Origin: Costus lasius
Lineage: Eukaryota > Streptophyta > Magnoliopsida > Zingiberales > Costaceae
Reading direction: 5' to 3'
Assembly (NCBI GenBank): GCA_027563935.2
Contig: CM050448.1
Span: 64,035,843-64,099,842 of the forward strand
Length of the DNA: 64,000 nucleotides
This document shows, in pieces, positions 1 through 10,290 of this stretch (positions are counted from its first letter, which is position 1; every line of letters begins with the position of its first letter). The notes beneath the pieces were generated by a model that did not search any database, had not been told where the DNA came from, and saw only the letters and a list, made by a program, of their open reading frames with translations. The translations under genes were made by a program, and so were the position numbers.

Positions 1-402
1 GAAATCAATAAAAAGACTCCTCTACTTGGCATTGCGAAAAATTGGCAATGGTACATAAGGTTATGAATTGAAGTCTATCGCAATAATCAGTGTAACATTT
101 GAGTTAACCCCAACGATTTGACTAGGAAGGATTGGAATCACATGAGTGTTTTGTGTAAGCTTGATTGAATCCTATGTTTGCTGCTTACTAGGTTGTTTGA
201 CATCTAGTTATTGTGGGATCAAACTGTTGAACACTCGAGGCAACCATTTACTTAATTTCTCCTGATTAGATATTGGATTGTTATTAAATGTTTTTCTAAC
301 TTGGATGTATATCTTGACATGAAAGATTACTCTTAAACCAAACATGTATTTCATCTTATTTTATTGCTTGAGGACAAGCAAAGATTTAAGTCTGGAGTAT
401 TT
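1..402 (+). mobile_element. 3' internal region of gypsy element K
   Basis: No coding frame is visible. The segment ends in the arrangement typical of the 3' end of plant Athila/Tat gypsy elements: a TGCTTGAGGACAAGCAAAG-type motif (about 365-383), then a purine-rich stretch (about 381-400), then an LTR beginning TGATGG at 403. The first 85 bases (CTCCTCTACTTGGCA and following) resemble the reverse complement of 13140-13300, which lies beside the minus-strand LTR L. This is therefore the 3' untranslated part of a related element on the + strand, cut by the window start. The family assignment is inference from these landmarks. Confidence 0.65.
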
Positions 403-1750
403 TGATGGATCGCATTTTGATAGCTTTTTTTCGTTGTATTTCGTGTCAAATCTAGGCTTATTTTAACACTTTTATACTCATTATAGCCTTATTTCTTTAT
501 TTCCTTCATATCTTCGGAATCTTTACTTTTTGGCACTTTATGGAATTTTAGGTAAAAACACCCTTTTTTGACATATTTTGATGATTCTGAGACCATGGGA
601 CGATTTCTTGTGTGAAAACGAAGTCGCCCGTCAAATTTGAGCTCATTCGGAGTTTGCCTGAGAATCACGGCTAGGTGAACCCCACAGGGTTCACCATCCC
701 AGTCACCAGCCAGCGAAACTCATAGAGAGCATCACGGCCAGGTGAACCCAGCGGGGTTCACTAGAATTCCTTCAGGCCGAAAACAGTCCAGAGGACATCA
801 CAGCCAGGTGAACCCGGCGGGGTTCACCGCGCTTTTTTTAGCCGAACTCACAGAATGAATCACGGCCAGGTGAACCCAGCGGGGTTCACCCGTGATTCTA
901 ATCCAGGCTCACGCGCGAGACCGACCTTTACTCAGTTTTTCCATGATTTCTCACCCGTTTGGAGTCCGAATTTGGCAAGTGAGGTGTCTATGGAAAGCTC
1001 TTTCAGAGGCATGGGATATAAAAGCCCAAAATTTTCCTACCCTAATTATCAAGTAATCATGCAAGGAAGCGACGCGGGTGGAAGAACACGGCGATGAGGC
1101 AATTTTTAGAGATTTTCGGAGATTGAGACACAAGATCATCACGATTTCTTCAGGATTCCTTCAGTTCATCGTCTCCTTCCTCTTAGATTCATTTCCGTGT
1201 ACTTTTCCTTTCATTAAAAGAGAGATTTTGAGTGTTTCAATGATGATTGTAGTGTAAACCCTATTTCGGGGCTTGGTTGAAGCCCTTTGATGAGTCTGAT
1301 CACAAACTTTGTATCTATATTCGTTATGTGGAATGAATTGTGAGCATATTTTACTTTGATGTATTTATTCCATGATTTTACCTTGGCCGAGTAATTTCAC
1401 GTGTTAGCCGTTACGATTCATATCGAGAGAAGGATCGTAAGGGTGGAATCTCTTAGTAAAACTTGCAAGACCTAGACACGAGAGTGCTTGGTGTTCGCTC
1501 GAGGATCTCATAGTCTGCCATAGAACTCATTGGGTTTGTCTTAGAATGATCCACCGTGAGAGTAGGAGGTCGGTCTAAGACGAACACCGGGGTGTACACT
1601 CGAGAGAGGGCATCTTGTACCCTAGGGCTAGACTCCTTGTGCAAAACCAATAAACCAAATAATTAATATCTTTCTTGTGCGATTAAAGATTATCATTGTG
1701 GTGGATACCGTTGATAGGACCAAAGTTATTTGGCGTGTACCTAGGACTAA
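403..1750 (+). mobile_element. LTR of gypsy element K (3' LTR, right end uncertain)
   Basis: The LTR begins TGATGGATCGC directly after a polypurine tract. Its start resembles the other gypsy LTRs here in wording and layout: a T-rich first part, a cluster of palindromes from about 260 bases in, then a more complex second half. It differs from them in having GGTGAACCC/GGGTTCACC hairpins instead of TACGG-type palindromes. The right boundary is not clear, because at 1751 a minus-strand primer-binding site begins, so K is truncated or its end merges into the leader of the neighbouring minus-strand element. No protein-coding signal was seen; the short open frames here are not supported. Confidence 0.55.
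664..896 (+). repeat. Four tandem hairpin units in LTR K
   Basis: Four copies of an ATCACGG(C/T)-AGGTGAACCC... unit start at about 664, 731, 797 and 859, spaced 67, 66 and 62 bases. Each contains a stem GGTGAACCC paired with GGGTTCAC(C/T) around a 4-base centre (AGCG or GGCG; copy 1 is slightly different). The hairpin arms are better conserved than the spacers between units. Confidence 0.85.
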
Positions 1751-1768
1751 TCCCCGGCAACGGCGCCA
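1751..1768 (-). other. Primer-binding site, tRNA-Asp type, minus-strand gypsy element
   Basis: The reverse complement reads TGGCGCCGTTGCCGGGGA, the 18-base site used by many plant Athila/Tat gypsy elements and complementary to the 3' end of tRNA-Asp. It lies six bases from the end of LTR L (which starts at 1775 on this strand), the usual spacing, so it belongs to a minus-strand element whose internal part would extend to the left. That internal part is not recognisable beyond about 1650 and seems to be lost against element K. Confidence 0.8.
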
Positions 1769-1774
1769 AAAACT

Positions 1775-2930
1775 TGATAGGATTCCGCAAGTGCACGGAA
1801 TTATCGAAGTAATAAAAATATTGATCCATAGAGACCTACGTGTTAAGTACCAAATAGTTGTATTCTCACTAGTTAAGCAATCAAGTATGATGCGAAGTAA
1901 ACAATACGAAAGCACGCAAAATAAGAGATAATCAAAGGGAGATACATGGGACTAGGGTTTCATCCACCTTAACTTCAATGATTAGATATATAAAAGGTTC
2001 GTCAATCAAATCTTGCTAAAATAAAGACCTAATTTACTTCATAAAAAGATTATTTCACTTTCGTGCAGATAACCACGCAGAGATAAATCCTCACTTTCGC
2101 GCAAGATTTATCCCAGGCTAAAGATAAGTAAATCATCAATCAGAGAATTCAAAGATCACTTTCGTGCATCCAAATTCTAGGTTGATAATCTCTAGTGGAG
2201 TCTCAAGGATCACTTTCGTGCATCCGAGTCTCTACACTAGTTTTACTCATGGATCTCCAACGTTCCGATCCTTTCTTTCGCACAAGATCCCCATGTTTGA
2301 CAAATAGGCTCGATCTATAGATTCATGTTATAATCATGACAATTAATTTACTAGAACAGAAAAAATTAGATCTAACCTAGGGAAGGGATCCTAACATGCA
2401 ATTCTAGGGTTCCAAGTTCTCAAGCAAATCACCTTTCAGTCTCATTGCGAAAACTCTAAAAACATAATTAGTAACATGGACTTATAGAGATTCTAAGCAC
2501 AATCCATAACAAAAGTAAAATTATCATAACAAAAATTATCATGACGAAAATAGAAGAGTTATCTAATCATTAAGAATCAAGGGGATTACACTCCATGTCC
2601 CAAAAGAGTGTTAAGCTTGCATGGAGGAAAAAATACAATGAATCATAGACTAGAACAATTAGAAATCAGAGAAGGAGAAAAAACAACGTTACAACACTGT
2701 GTAATGTAAATTACACCCGTAATTTCGTGATGAACAGCGCTGTCACCGCTATTTTATTGATTCCTCCTCCGATCGGACTCCAAACGCTCTGAAACTTCTG
2801 TGGTGTCTTCCTCTCCTCTAGCCGAAGCTTCTTAATGAAAATCACATCCTGAGGTGCCCTCTACGCCTCTCGGCGTGAGTCCAAACCCTAGCTGCCTCTC
2901 TGTTGATTGCCCTCTCGATACTGGATAAAC
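1775..2930 (-). mobile_element. Gypsy LTR L, left part (split by copia A)
   Basis: Read on the minus strand the LTR ends ...TTGCGGAATCCTATCA, next to the PBS at 1751-1768. This part carries several copies of the CACTTTCGTGCA motif (about 2050-2280), shared with the other gypsy LTRs of the window. Copia A is inserted at 2930/2931, and the LTR resumes at 11973 after the duplicated target TAAAC. Joined, L is about 1936 bases, close to the other family members (about 1700-1760). There are no coding regions. Confidence 0.8.
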
Positions 2931-4607
2931 TGTTGGGGTATGCCCTTAAGGCTAATGTTTGAGGCCTTGGGATTCCATGAGTATCATGTATATAAACTCT
3001 TTTGTTTATAAAGGCAATGGTTGTTATTCAGGTTGTTACCTTGTCTACTGTAATAAGTGTACTACTGAATAATGTCTCAAAGCTGTTCAGCTAGGCTGAC
3101 ATGCAGTTAAGTCCTTAGTCGAGATATCTTGGTGAACATGAGACAGCCTTGATATGATTGAGACTAATGTGTGTTCTAATCTTATAGGATGCTTCGAGCA
3201 TGGAATAAGATGTAGACTCATGGGTACATTAGATGTACTGGACAGACCCTATTAGGATATTCAATTGCTTGTCACGATGTGAATATTCCTTGTTTGCTAC
3301 AAGTGGCACATGTCCTCTGACTTGAGATCACTTGTGTTTCTAAATGATGATTGTCATTGTTTTGAGGTAGTTCAATATCATTTGAAACATAATGATCATA
3401 GACTATCTTGGATAATGATCATGAGTCAGGTTAGGGCACTAGTGATAGATAAAGGATTGCCGTCTCTTTGTTTAAGGAGTGTGATGTTCTAAAAGGGCCC
3501 CCCCTATATGAGATGATTGAGAAAGTGTATGGCCATACCCAGATGACTATGTTCATCTGATCTAATCATGCTCATCATATTAGAGTCACAGGCTTGACAC
3601 GCTTGTCCAATAAGAACATCCAGTGGCAAAGGATATATGTATGCCTAGTGAAGTGCATTCACCCTTGTGCTATGGTTTGGGAGTAGTCTTGGAAGACTCT
3701 TTCCTTTATATCGGGAGACAGTGATGTGTTGCTAGATACCCCTCACTGATCGTGATAACGCAAGTTATCGTTACCGACATTTAAAGGAAACCCTTAGGGT
3801 CGCACAATTTGATGATATGGCTTCTTTAAGTCAGATCGTGTGGACTGAATTGTTTGGATTTAGTTTGAAGGGATTTAATCTCTGATTATAAGTGAGATCT
3901 GGTCTGATCATGTTTGATTGATTAGGGCTTGAGATCGGTAAGCTTTGATCGAGAGAATGGATGCTAGATCGGTGAGATCAAGAGCATCAGGAGATGAACG
4001 GTTAGATCATGAGCCATTTGGTTCATAGAAGGTCTAGACCATGTCTTGGCTTGGCTTGGTTTGATTTTGGTCTTTGAACCAAATCGAATTGAACCAAAGA
4101 ATGAACCGGTTCACTATGTGAACGCATGGTTCATGAAGGAAAGCGTTTTGGCGTTGGCGAATGGCTTCATGACTTTCCATTTTGGGAAGTCATGTAACAC
4201 CACTCTTGATATCGCCTAAATGTTTTTGCTCTCTTGTCTTTGACGTGGTTTTTGCGATATTCGTGTGGTGAAGGTGTTGACGACAAGGGGAGAACTCTCG
4301 GCCAAGCATCATCTCATCATCCCTACCATTCGAACAAGAACATCTTGGCACTTTTGCTAGCACAAGAGGTGCGCAAGAAGGAAGCCTTCATCATTTGGTG
4401 TGTGTCTTCTTTGGAGGAGATCTCTTTTGCTCTCTCTCTTCCAAGACGCCATCCAACACATGGCTTTGGTATGAAATACTTCTCATCCTTAAAAGTTGAT
4501 CATATACGTATTCATGCAAACGATCTACATGAAACCCTATAAAATTTCATGCGCCCCCTTCGTTAGGGTTTCATCCCCTTTGCGCTCCCCCTTGAAGGGG
4601 ACTTTCA
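2931..4607 (+). repeat. 5' LTR of copia A
   Basis: Starts TGTTGGGG and ends CTTTCA, matching the 3' LTR at 10291-11967 in length and nearly in sequence. A TTTATAAAGG box at 3005-3014 is present in every copy of this family in the window. A second candidate core region at 3685-3769 holds AGTCTT-GG-AAGACT, a CTTTATAT box (3704-3711) and GATAAC-GCAA-GTTATC. Which of these is the promoter cannot be decided from sequence. Confidence 0.95.
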
Positions 4608-4609
4608 AA

Positions 4610-4621
4610 TGGTATCAGAGC
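4610..4621 (+). other. Primer-binding site of copia A (initiator tRNA-Met)
   Basis: TGGTATCAGAGC lies two bases after the 5' LTR end. It is the standard plant Ty1/copia site complementary to the 3' end of initiator tRNA-Met, and it primes minus-strand DNA synthesis. Confidence 0.95.
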
Positions 4622-6384
4622 TTATGGTTTATGCATGAATCATATGGTTGCTTTGAGTGATCCTTGTTTGCGCTTGCAAAGTATAGATCTATGTACATGC
4701 CGAAATAAACTACATGCTAGTTTAAGCTCTTAGATGTAAGTTTATCTTGATTTGCGCATGTATAATGTTTTTGGTTAGCGCTTGTTAATGTTTTCAAAAG
4801 GAAAAAAAACTTACCTTGCGCGCCCATTAGATCTAATGCGCCTACTATAATCCCTTAGATGGGTTGATGGGGTTGAAAGCATCATCTAGAATAGATCCAA
4901 GTCTGATCAGACCATCTGACAGCCTAGATGGGTCGACCAGATAGCACCTGTGCGCAAGCAAGAGGTGGCTATAGGTTGACTGCATCAAGGGCGTGTAGCG
5001 AGGTCTGGTTGAGACGACCATTGAACACACATGAGTTAGGCCCGGGGTCACACCCGCTTGCCAGAACTCATGAGGGTTGTTCAGCCCTTGACGCATGCAT
5101 GGTTGACCATTAGGTCAACTCGAGTCAGTTAGGACTTGGTGCATGCAAGGGGCAGAGGATCTGACTAGATGGATGAGTGGATCCCTACCAATGGACCATT
5201 GTAAGGTTGTAGGACTCATAAGAAAATTAAAATTGATGCCAATGGGGTTTTCAAAATTTATTTTCTTTTAATTGGATCACATGTTGTTTGATGCCTATGC
5301 TTGTTTGTTTATTCTTATGTGGGCTGCCCATGTTAAATGTGTGCTGTGCTGGGGCCTGCGAGCCTGGATTTAACTTGTAAATTAATTTTATTGTGATCTG
5401 TGAATCACATTGTTCATTAATTTATTGTATATTTGACCTGCGAGTCAAGCTTGTCTAGATAGATCAAAATGTATTTTGATTAGACAAGAGCACAAAAGCA
5501 CACATCGCAGAGGCGCATACAGCTGGTGGGCGCACCTGAGCTGCATTGAGCGCCGGGGCCCTGGGTTGGGCCAGATGAGCAGCTAAAAACCCATAAAGAA
5601 AAGCAAGTGAAGACTTAAGATAAATTAAGGTCTTACTTAGGATATGGGCTTTTACCACATAAGATGCATGCTTTCTTTTATTGTTTAAATAAGTAGAACA
5701 GCATGATTTATTTATCTTCTGCTATCACCATAGGAATTGCATGATAGTGAAGAAGATAAAAGACCGTTAAAATCCAAACGCTGAAATATCAAGCTCGTAA
5801 GCCTTCTGACGCGAAACCTCACTGTTCTGACTATCGTTGGAGCCGTGTTGTACCCACTCAGTGGGCACGTCCATCTATCTTCAGACGGTGCTGGATTACA
5901 CCTGCGTGTTACAGAGAAGGGATTTATCGCTTCTCGTTGCTCAGCATAGCACGTGGTGGTCCAGGGAGTAGGTCGGGTCAGCTTGACCATGTAGGCTACA
6001 TATGTGGCGCATATGGGAGCACATGGAGGCAGCCATCTGTGGGATCAGAGACTGTGTTGTACCAACTCAGTTGGCACAGTCTGCTGGATTGCCCAGGTGA
6101 AGGGGAATCGCACGGGTTGGCGATTGGCTGGGATAGCCTACCAGAGATTAGTGCTTGTACTCTCTGTGCATCTTATCTCGTCAGAACGGGACGCGGAGAC
6201 CAAGTATGAAATCTGGATCCCATCTCACTAAAAGAGTGTTACTCTTTCGGGCTGTTTTGCTGGATTTTTCAGCCAGATAAAATAGTGAGAAAAAGAATCT
6301 TTCTTAAGTCCTGGATTGATTCTGAACATTAATACTGACCTTGCTGTTCTTGCATTGTTGTAGATTCCTGCAGCAACGAACACC
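4622..6384 (+). other. Untranslated leader of copia A
   Basis: About 1.76 kb between PBS and gag, without a convincing protein. The same leader is found in B, C and E. It carries a candidate 160-base intron (6204-6363) just before gag and several short upstream open frames. Compared with B, C and E, copy A lacks about 57 bases near 5515-5530 that hold a tRNA T-arm-like hairpin; the missing part is bounded by CTGG in the other copies. Long leaders are usual for Angela/BARE-like copia elements and often hold packaging signals, but none can be identified here. Confidence 0.8.
6204..6363 (+). other. Candidate leader intron of copia A
   Basis: Possible donor GTATGA at 6204, possible branch site TACTGAC near 6335, a U-rich run, and acceptor TTGTTGTAG ending at 6363, 21 bases before the gag ATG. 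The interval is T-rich and of usual plant intron size. The same signals are kept in B (29393-29550), C (reverse strand) and E. This is sequence-based inference only. Confidence 0.4.
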
Positions 6385-9300
6385 ATGAGCTTCAATGTGC
6401 GATCCCTACTGGAAAGGGAGAAGTTTGCTGGGCCAAACTTCTCAGACTGGTTCGGACACCTTAAGATCGTTCTTAAGGCAGAGAGGAAACTGTATGTCCT
6501 CGAGACGGCTGTGCCGCCTCAACCCGCTGCGAACGCCGCAAGGGCGGTTCGTGATGCCTATGAAAAGCACGTCAATGATAGCATTGATGTCGCTTGCCTG
6601 ATGCTAGCGTCTATGACGCCACCGCTGCAGCGTCAGCAAGAGGATATGTCGGCTATAGAGATTATAGCGAACCTCAAGATGCTGTATGCTGCACAGGCGA
6701 GGACAGAACGCTATAATCTGACAAAGCTTTTCTTTCAGAGCAAACTGGCTGAAGGGAGCCCAGTGGGAGCTCACGTGCTCAAGATGATTGGGCACAAGGA
6801 GGCTCTGGAGAAACTGGGGCATACCATCAACCAGGAGCTTGCTGTAGATATTATTCTGCAGTCTCTCCCGCCTTCTTTCGATGCGTTCATTATTAACTTT
6901 AATATGAACAAAATCGATTGTACTCCGGCAGAGCTGCTGAATATGCTCTTGACTACTGAGGAAACTCTGAAGGGAAAGCCTTCAACCTCTGTCTTAATGA
7001 TTCCTTCAAGGAACAAGAAGAAGGGGAAGAAGGGCAAAGCCCCTGTCAAGAACTACAGTAAGGCGCTGAAACAAAAGGTGAAGCGGTCGAAAGACAACAG
7101 GTGTTTCCACTGTGGCCAGTTGGGTCACTGGAAAAAGGACTGTAAAGCGCTCCAAGGAGACAAGAGGGGAAGCATTGCTTCTGGCTCAGGTATATTTGTG
7201 ACTGAGGTCATCATATCATCTTCTTCTGTTTCATGGGTGTTGGACACTGCATGTGGAGTTCACATTTGTTCAAATGTACAGGAACTCAAGAGAAGAAGAC
7301 AGGTGGGACAGCATGAGGTGGACCTACGCGTTGGAAACGGGGCACGGGTTGCTGCTGTTGCTGTAGGAGACTATTTCATCTCATTACCATCTGGCATTGT
7401 ATTAGAATTAAACAATTGTTATTTTGTACCCAGTATTACCAAAAATATTATCTCTATTCCTGCTCTTGTCAGGAAAGGGTTTTCCTTTGAATGCAAGATT
7501 TCAAAGTGTTATCTTACTCTTGATAATATTGTTTATGCTACTGGTTCAATTAACAATGGGTTATTCATGTTGGACATGGAATATTCTATACAAAACATTG
7601 ATAATAAGAAAGCCAAGTATGCTGATGACAGCACCTTGCTATGGCATAGTCGTTTAGGCCATATTAACAAGAAGCGCATTAAGCGGTTGCATGATCATGG
7701 ACTGCTGGGATCATTCTCCTATGAGGAGATTGATACATGCAAAGCTTGTTTAATGGGTAAAATGACGAAGTCTCCTTTTTCTCACAAAGGTCAAAGGGCT
7801 TCAGGTTTACTTGACCTTATACACAGTGACGTGTGTGGGCCATTTAGTAAACATGCCAGAGGTGGCTATCAGTACTTCATTACCTTTACTGATGATTTCA
7901 GTAGATATGGGTATGTCTATTTAATGAGACATAAAAGTGAATCTTTTGACAAGTTCAAAGAGTTCAAAAATGAAGTACAAAATCAGCTAGGCCGAAATAT
8001 CAAGGCACTTCGTTCTGATCGAGGTGGAGAATACCTGAGTCATGCGTTTACTGACTATCTAAAGGAGTGTGGGATTATCTCACAGCTCACTCCACCAGGA
8101 ACACCGCAATGGAATGGTGTGTCCGAGAGGAGAAATAGAACGTTACTTGATATGGTTCATTCTATGATGAGTCAGGCTACTCTACCTTACTCCTTTTGGG
8201 GATTTGCACTGGAAACAGCTGTAAAGGTACTAAACCGAGTGCCATCCAAGGCAGTTTCTAAGACTCCATACGAGTTATGGTATGGGAAACAGCCGAGCTT
8301 GACATTTATCAGGATCTGGGGTTGCGAGGCTTATGTCAAAAAGCTCGCCTCTGGGAAACTGGAGAGCAGATCTGAGAAATGCATCTTTGTCGGTTACCCT
8401 AAGGAAACTAAGGGTTATTATTTCTACGATCCCAAAGAGAACAAAGTATTTGTTGCTCGGACGGCAATATTTCTTGAGAAGGAGTTTCTTCTGCAAGAAG
8501 CCAGTGGGAGAGAAATAAAGCTGGATGAGAATCCAGAGAATGGACAAAGTAGTCAAGCACAGTTGGATGTGCCTGAGCCGGTAGATCAGGTTATTGAACA
8601 ACCTGAGGCTCAAATATCACGGGAACCGCGAGATCGGGAAGGATCCGTCGTCAGCCTGAGCGTTATGACGGAGTCTACATCATTGATTATGATGAACCCC
8701 TCACTTATGCGGATGCGGTCAGTGGACCGGAGTCAGCTAGATGGCTTGAAGCTATGCGAGCCGAAATGGACTCCATGTCAGATAACCAAGTCTGGGATTT
8801 GGTTGATCCGCCTCCGGGAGTAATCCCTATAGGCTGTAAATGGATCTTCAAGAAGAAGATTGACATGGATGGTAACGTGGTTACCTATAAAGGCAGGCTA
8901 GTTGCGAAAGGTTTCAAACAAATCTACGGGATAGATTATGATGAAACTTTCTCTCCTGTAGCCATGTTTAAGTCTATTCGGATTCTTTTCGCGATAGCAG
9001 CATATTACGATTATGAGATCTGGCAGATGGATGTGAAAACAGCTTTCCTTAATGGAAATCTGGATGAGGATGTGTATATGACACAACCTGAAGGTTTCAC
9101 TAATCCATCAGATCGTCATAAAATATGCAAGTTAAAGAAGTCCATTTATGGACTTAAGCAAGCATCTAGAAGCTGGAATATTCATTTTGATGAATCAATC
9201 TCTGAGTTTGGTTTCATCAAGAACGAGGATGACCCGTGTGTATATAAGAGGTTTAGTGGGAGCGTGATTACTTTCCTAGTCCTCTACGTCGATGATATCT

Positions 9301-10270
9301 TCATCATTGGAAACGATATTCCTGAATTGCATGCTGTTAAAGCATGGCTAAGGAAATGTTTCCAGATGAAAGATCTAGGAGAAGCAGCCTATGTATTAGG
9401 TGTGAAGATCTACAGGGATAGATCTCTAAGAGGCTTCTCGGGCTGTGCCAGAGTACTTACATCGATAAAGTCCTGGAGAGATTCCATTTAGAGAATTCTA
9501 AAAGAGGATATCTTCCAGTCAGACATGGTCTGAATCTTTCGAGGAGTCAGTGTCCACAAACACAGACTGAGAAAGATGAAATGGACAATACGCCTTATGC
9601 TTCGGCTATTGGATCCATTATGTATGCGATGTTGTGTACTCGCCCAGACGTCGCTTACGGGTTAAGCGTGACCAGTCGATTCCAAAGTAATCCAGGTCAG
9701 GCACACTGGATTGCGGTCAAGAACATTTTAAAATATCTGCGGAGGACCAAAGATATGTTCTTGATATATGGTGGTCAGGAAGAACTCAGTATAGAAGGAT
9801 ATACTGACGCTTCGTTCCAGTCGGACCAGGATGATTTCCGATCGCAATCAGGCTATGTTTTTAGCTTGAATGGTGGAGCAGTGGTGTGGAAGAGTTTCAA
9901 ACAGTCAACTGTTGCTGATTCCACAACAGAAGCCGAGTATGTTGCAGCCTCGGAAGCATCCAAGGAGGCAGTGTGGATTCGTAAGTTCGTGAGAGAACTT
10001 GGTGTTGTTCCTTCAAGTGTCGATCCTTTGGTTATCTTCTGTGATAACACTGGAGCAATCGCACAAGCAAAGCAACCACGGTCGCACCAGAAGTCCAAGC
10101 ACATACAGAGACGGTTTCACTTGATCCAGGAGATCATTGATCGAGGCGAGATCAAAATTTGCAAGGTTCATACAGACGACAATCTGGCTGACCCGCTTAC
10201 CAAGCCTCTGGCGCAGCAGAAGCATGAGAAGCACTGTAATAATATGGGTTTGAGATTTCTCAACCATTAG
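6385..10270 (+). pseudogene. gag-pol: Copia A gag-pol, broken by two frameshifts
   Basis: Encodes the capsid and replication polyprotein. The first frame (from ATG 6385) holds Gag with a CX2CX4HX4C zinc knuckle at residues 240-253, protease with W-V-L-D287-T-A-C, and integrase with H421/H426/C452/C455 and catalytic D482, D545, E581 (DD35E). A 1-base deletion near 8628 ends this frame at 8823. Reverse transcriptase follows in another frame (8754-9491) with the YVDD box at 9285-9296; a 2-base CT insertion near 9424 breaks it. RNase H (9581-10270) is in the third frame, with TDASFQSD and DSTTEAEYVAASEASKEAVW stretches. Copies C and D show the unbroken arrangement. The product should be non-functional unless supplied by another copy. 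Confidence 0.93.
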
Positions 10271-10279
10271 ATTAAGTGC

Positions 10280-10290
10280 AAGTGGGAGAT
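10280..10290 (+). other. Polypurine tract of copia A
   Basis: AAGTGGGAGAT lies directly before the 3' LTR, where plus-strand DNA synthesis starts. The same string precedes the 3' LTR in B, C and D. Confidence 0.85.

Noticed and set aside
664..896. Regular hairpin repeats resembling a CRISPR array
   Set aside because: The units lie in a plant LTR, the spacers are related to each other, there are only four units and no cas genes.
4234..4542. 102-codon open frame in both LTRs of A as a gene
   Set aside because: It is duplicated only because the LTR is duplicated, it is not kept open in B, C, D or E, and it has no recognisable domain.
10271..10290. An envelope-like gene between RNase H and the 3' LTR in copia family 1
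   Set aside because: RNase H ends about 20 bases before the 3' LTR; there is no room for another gene.
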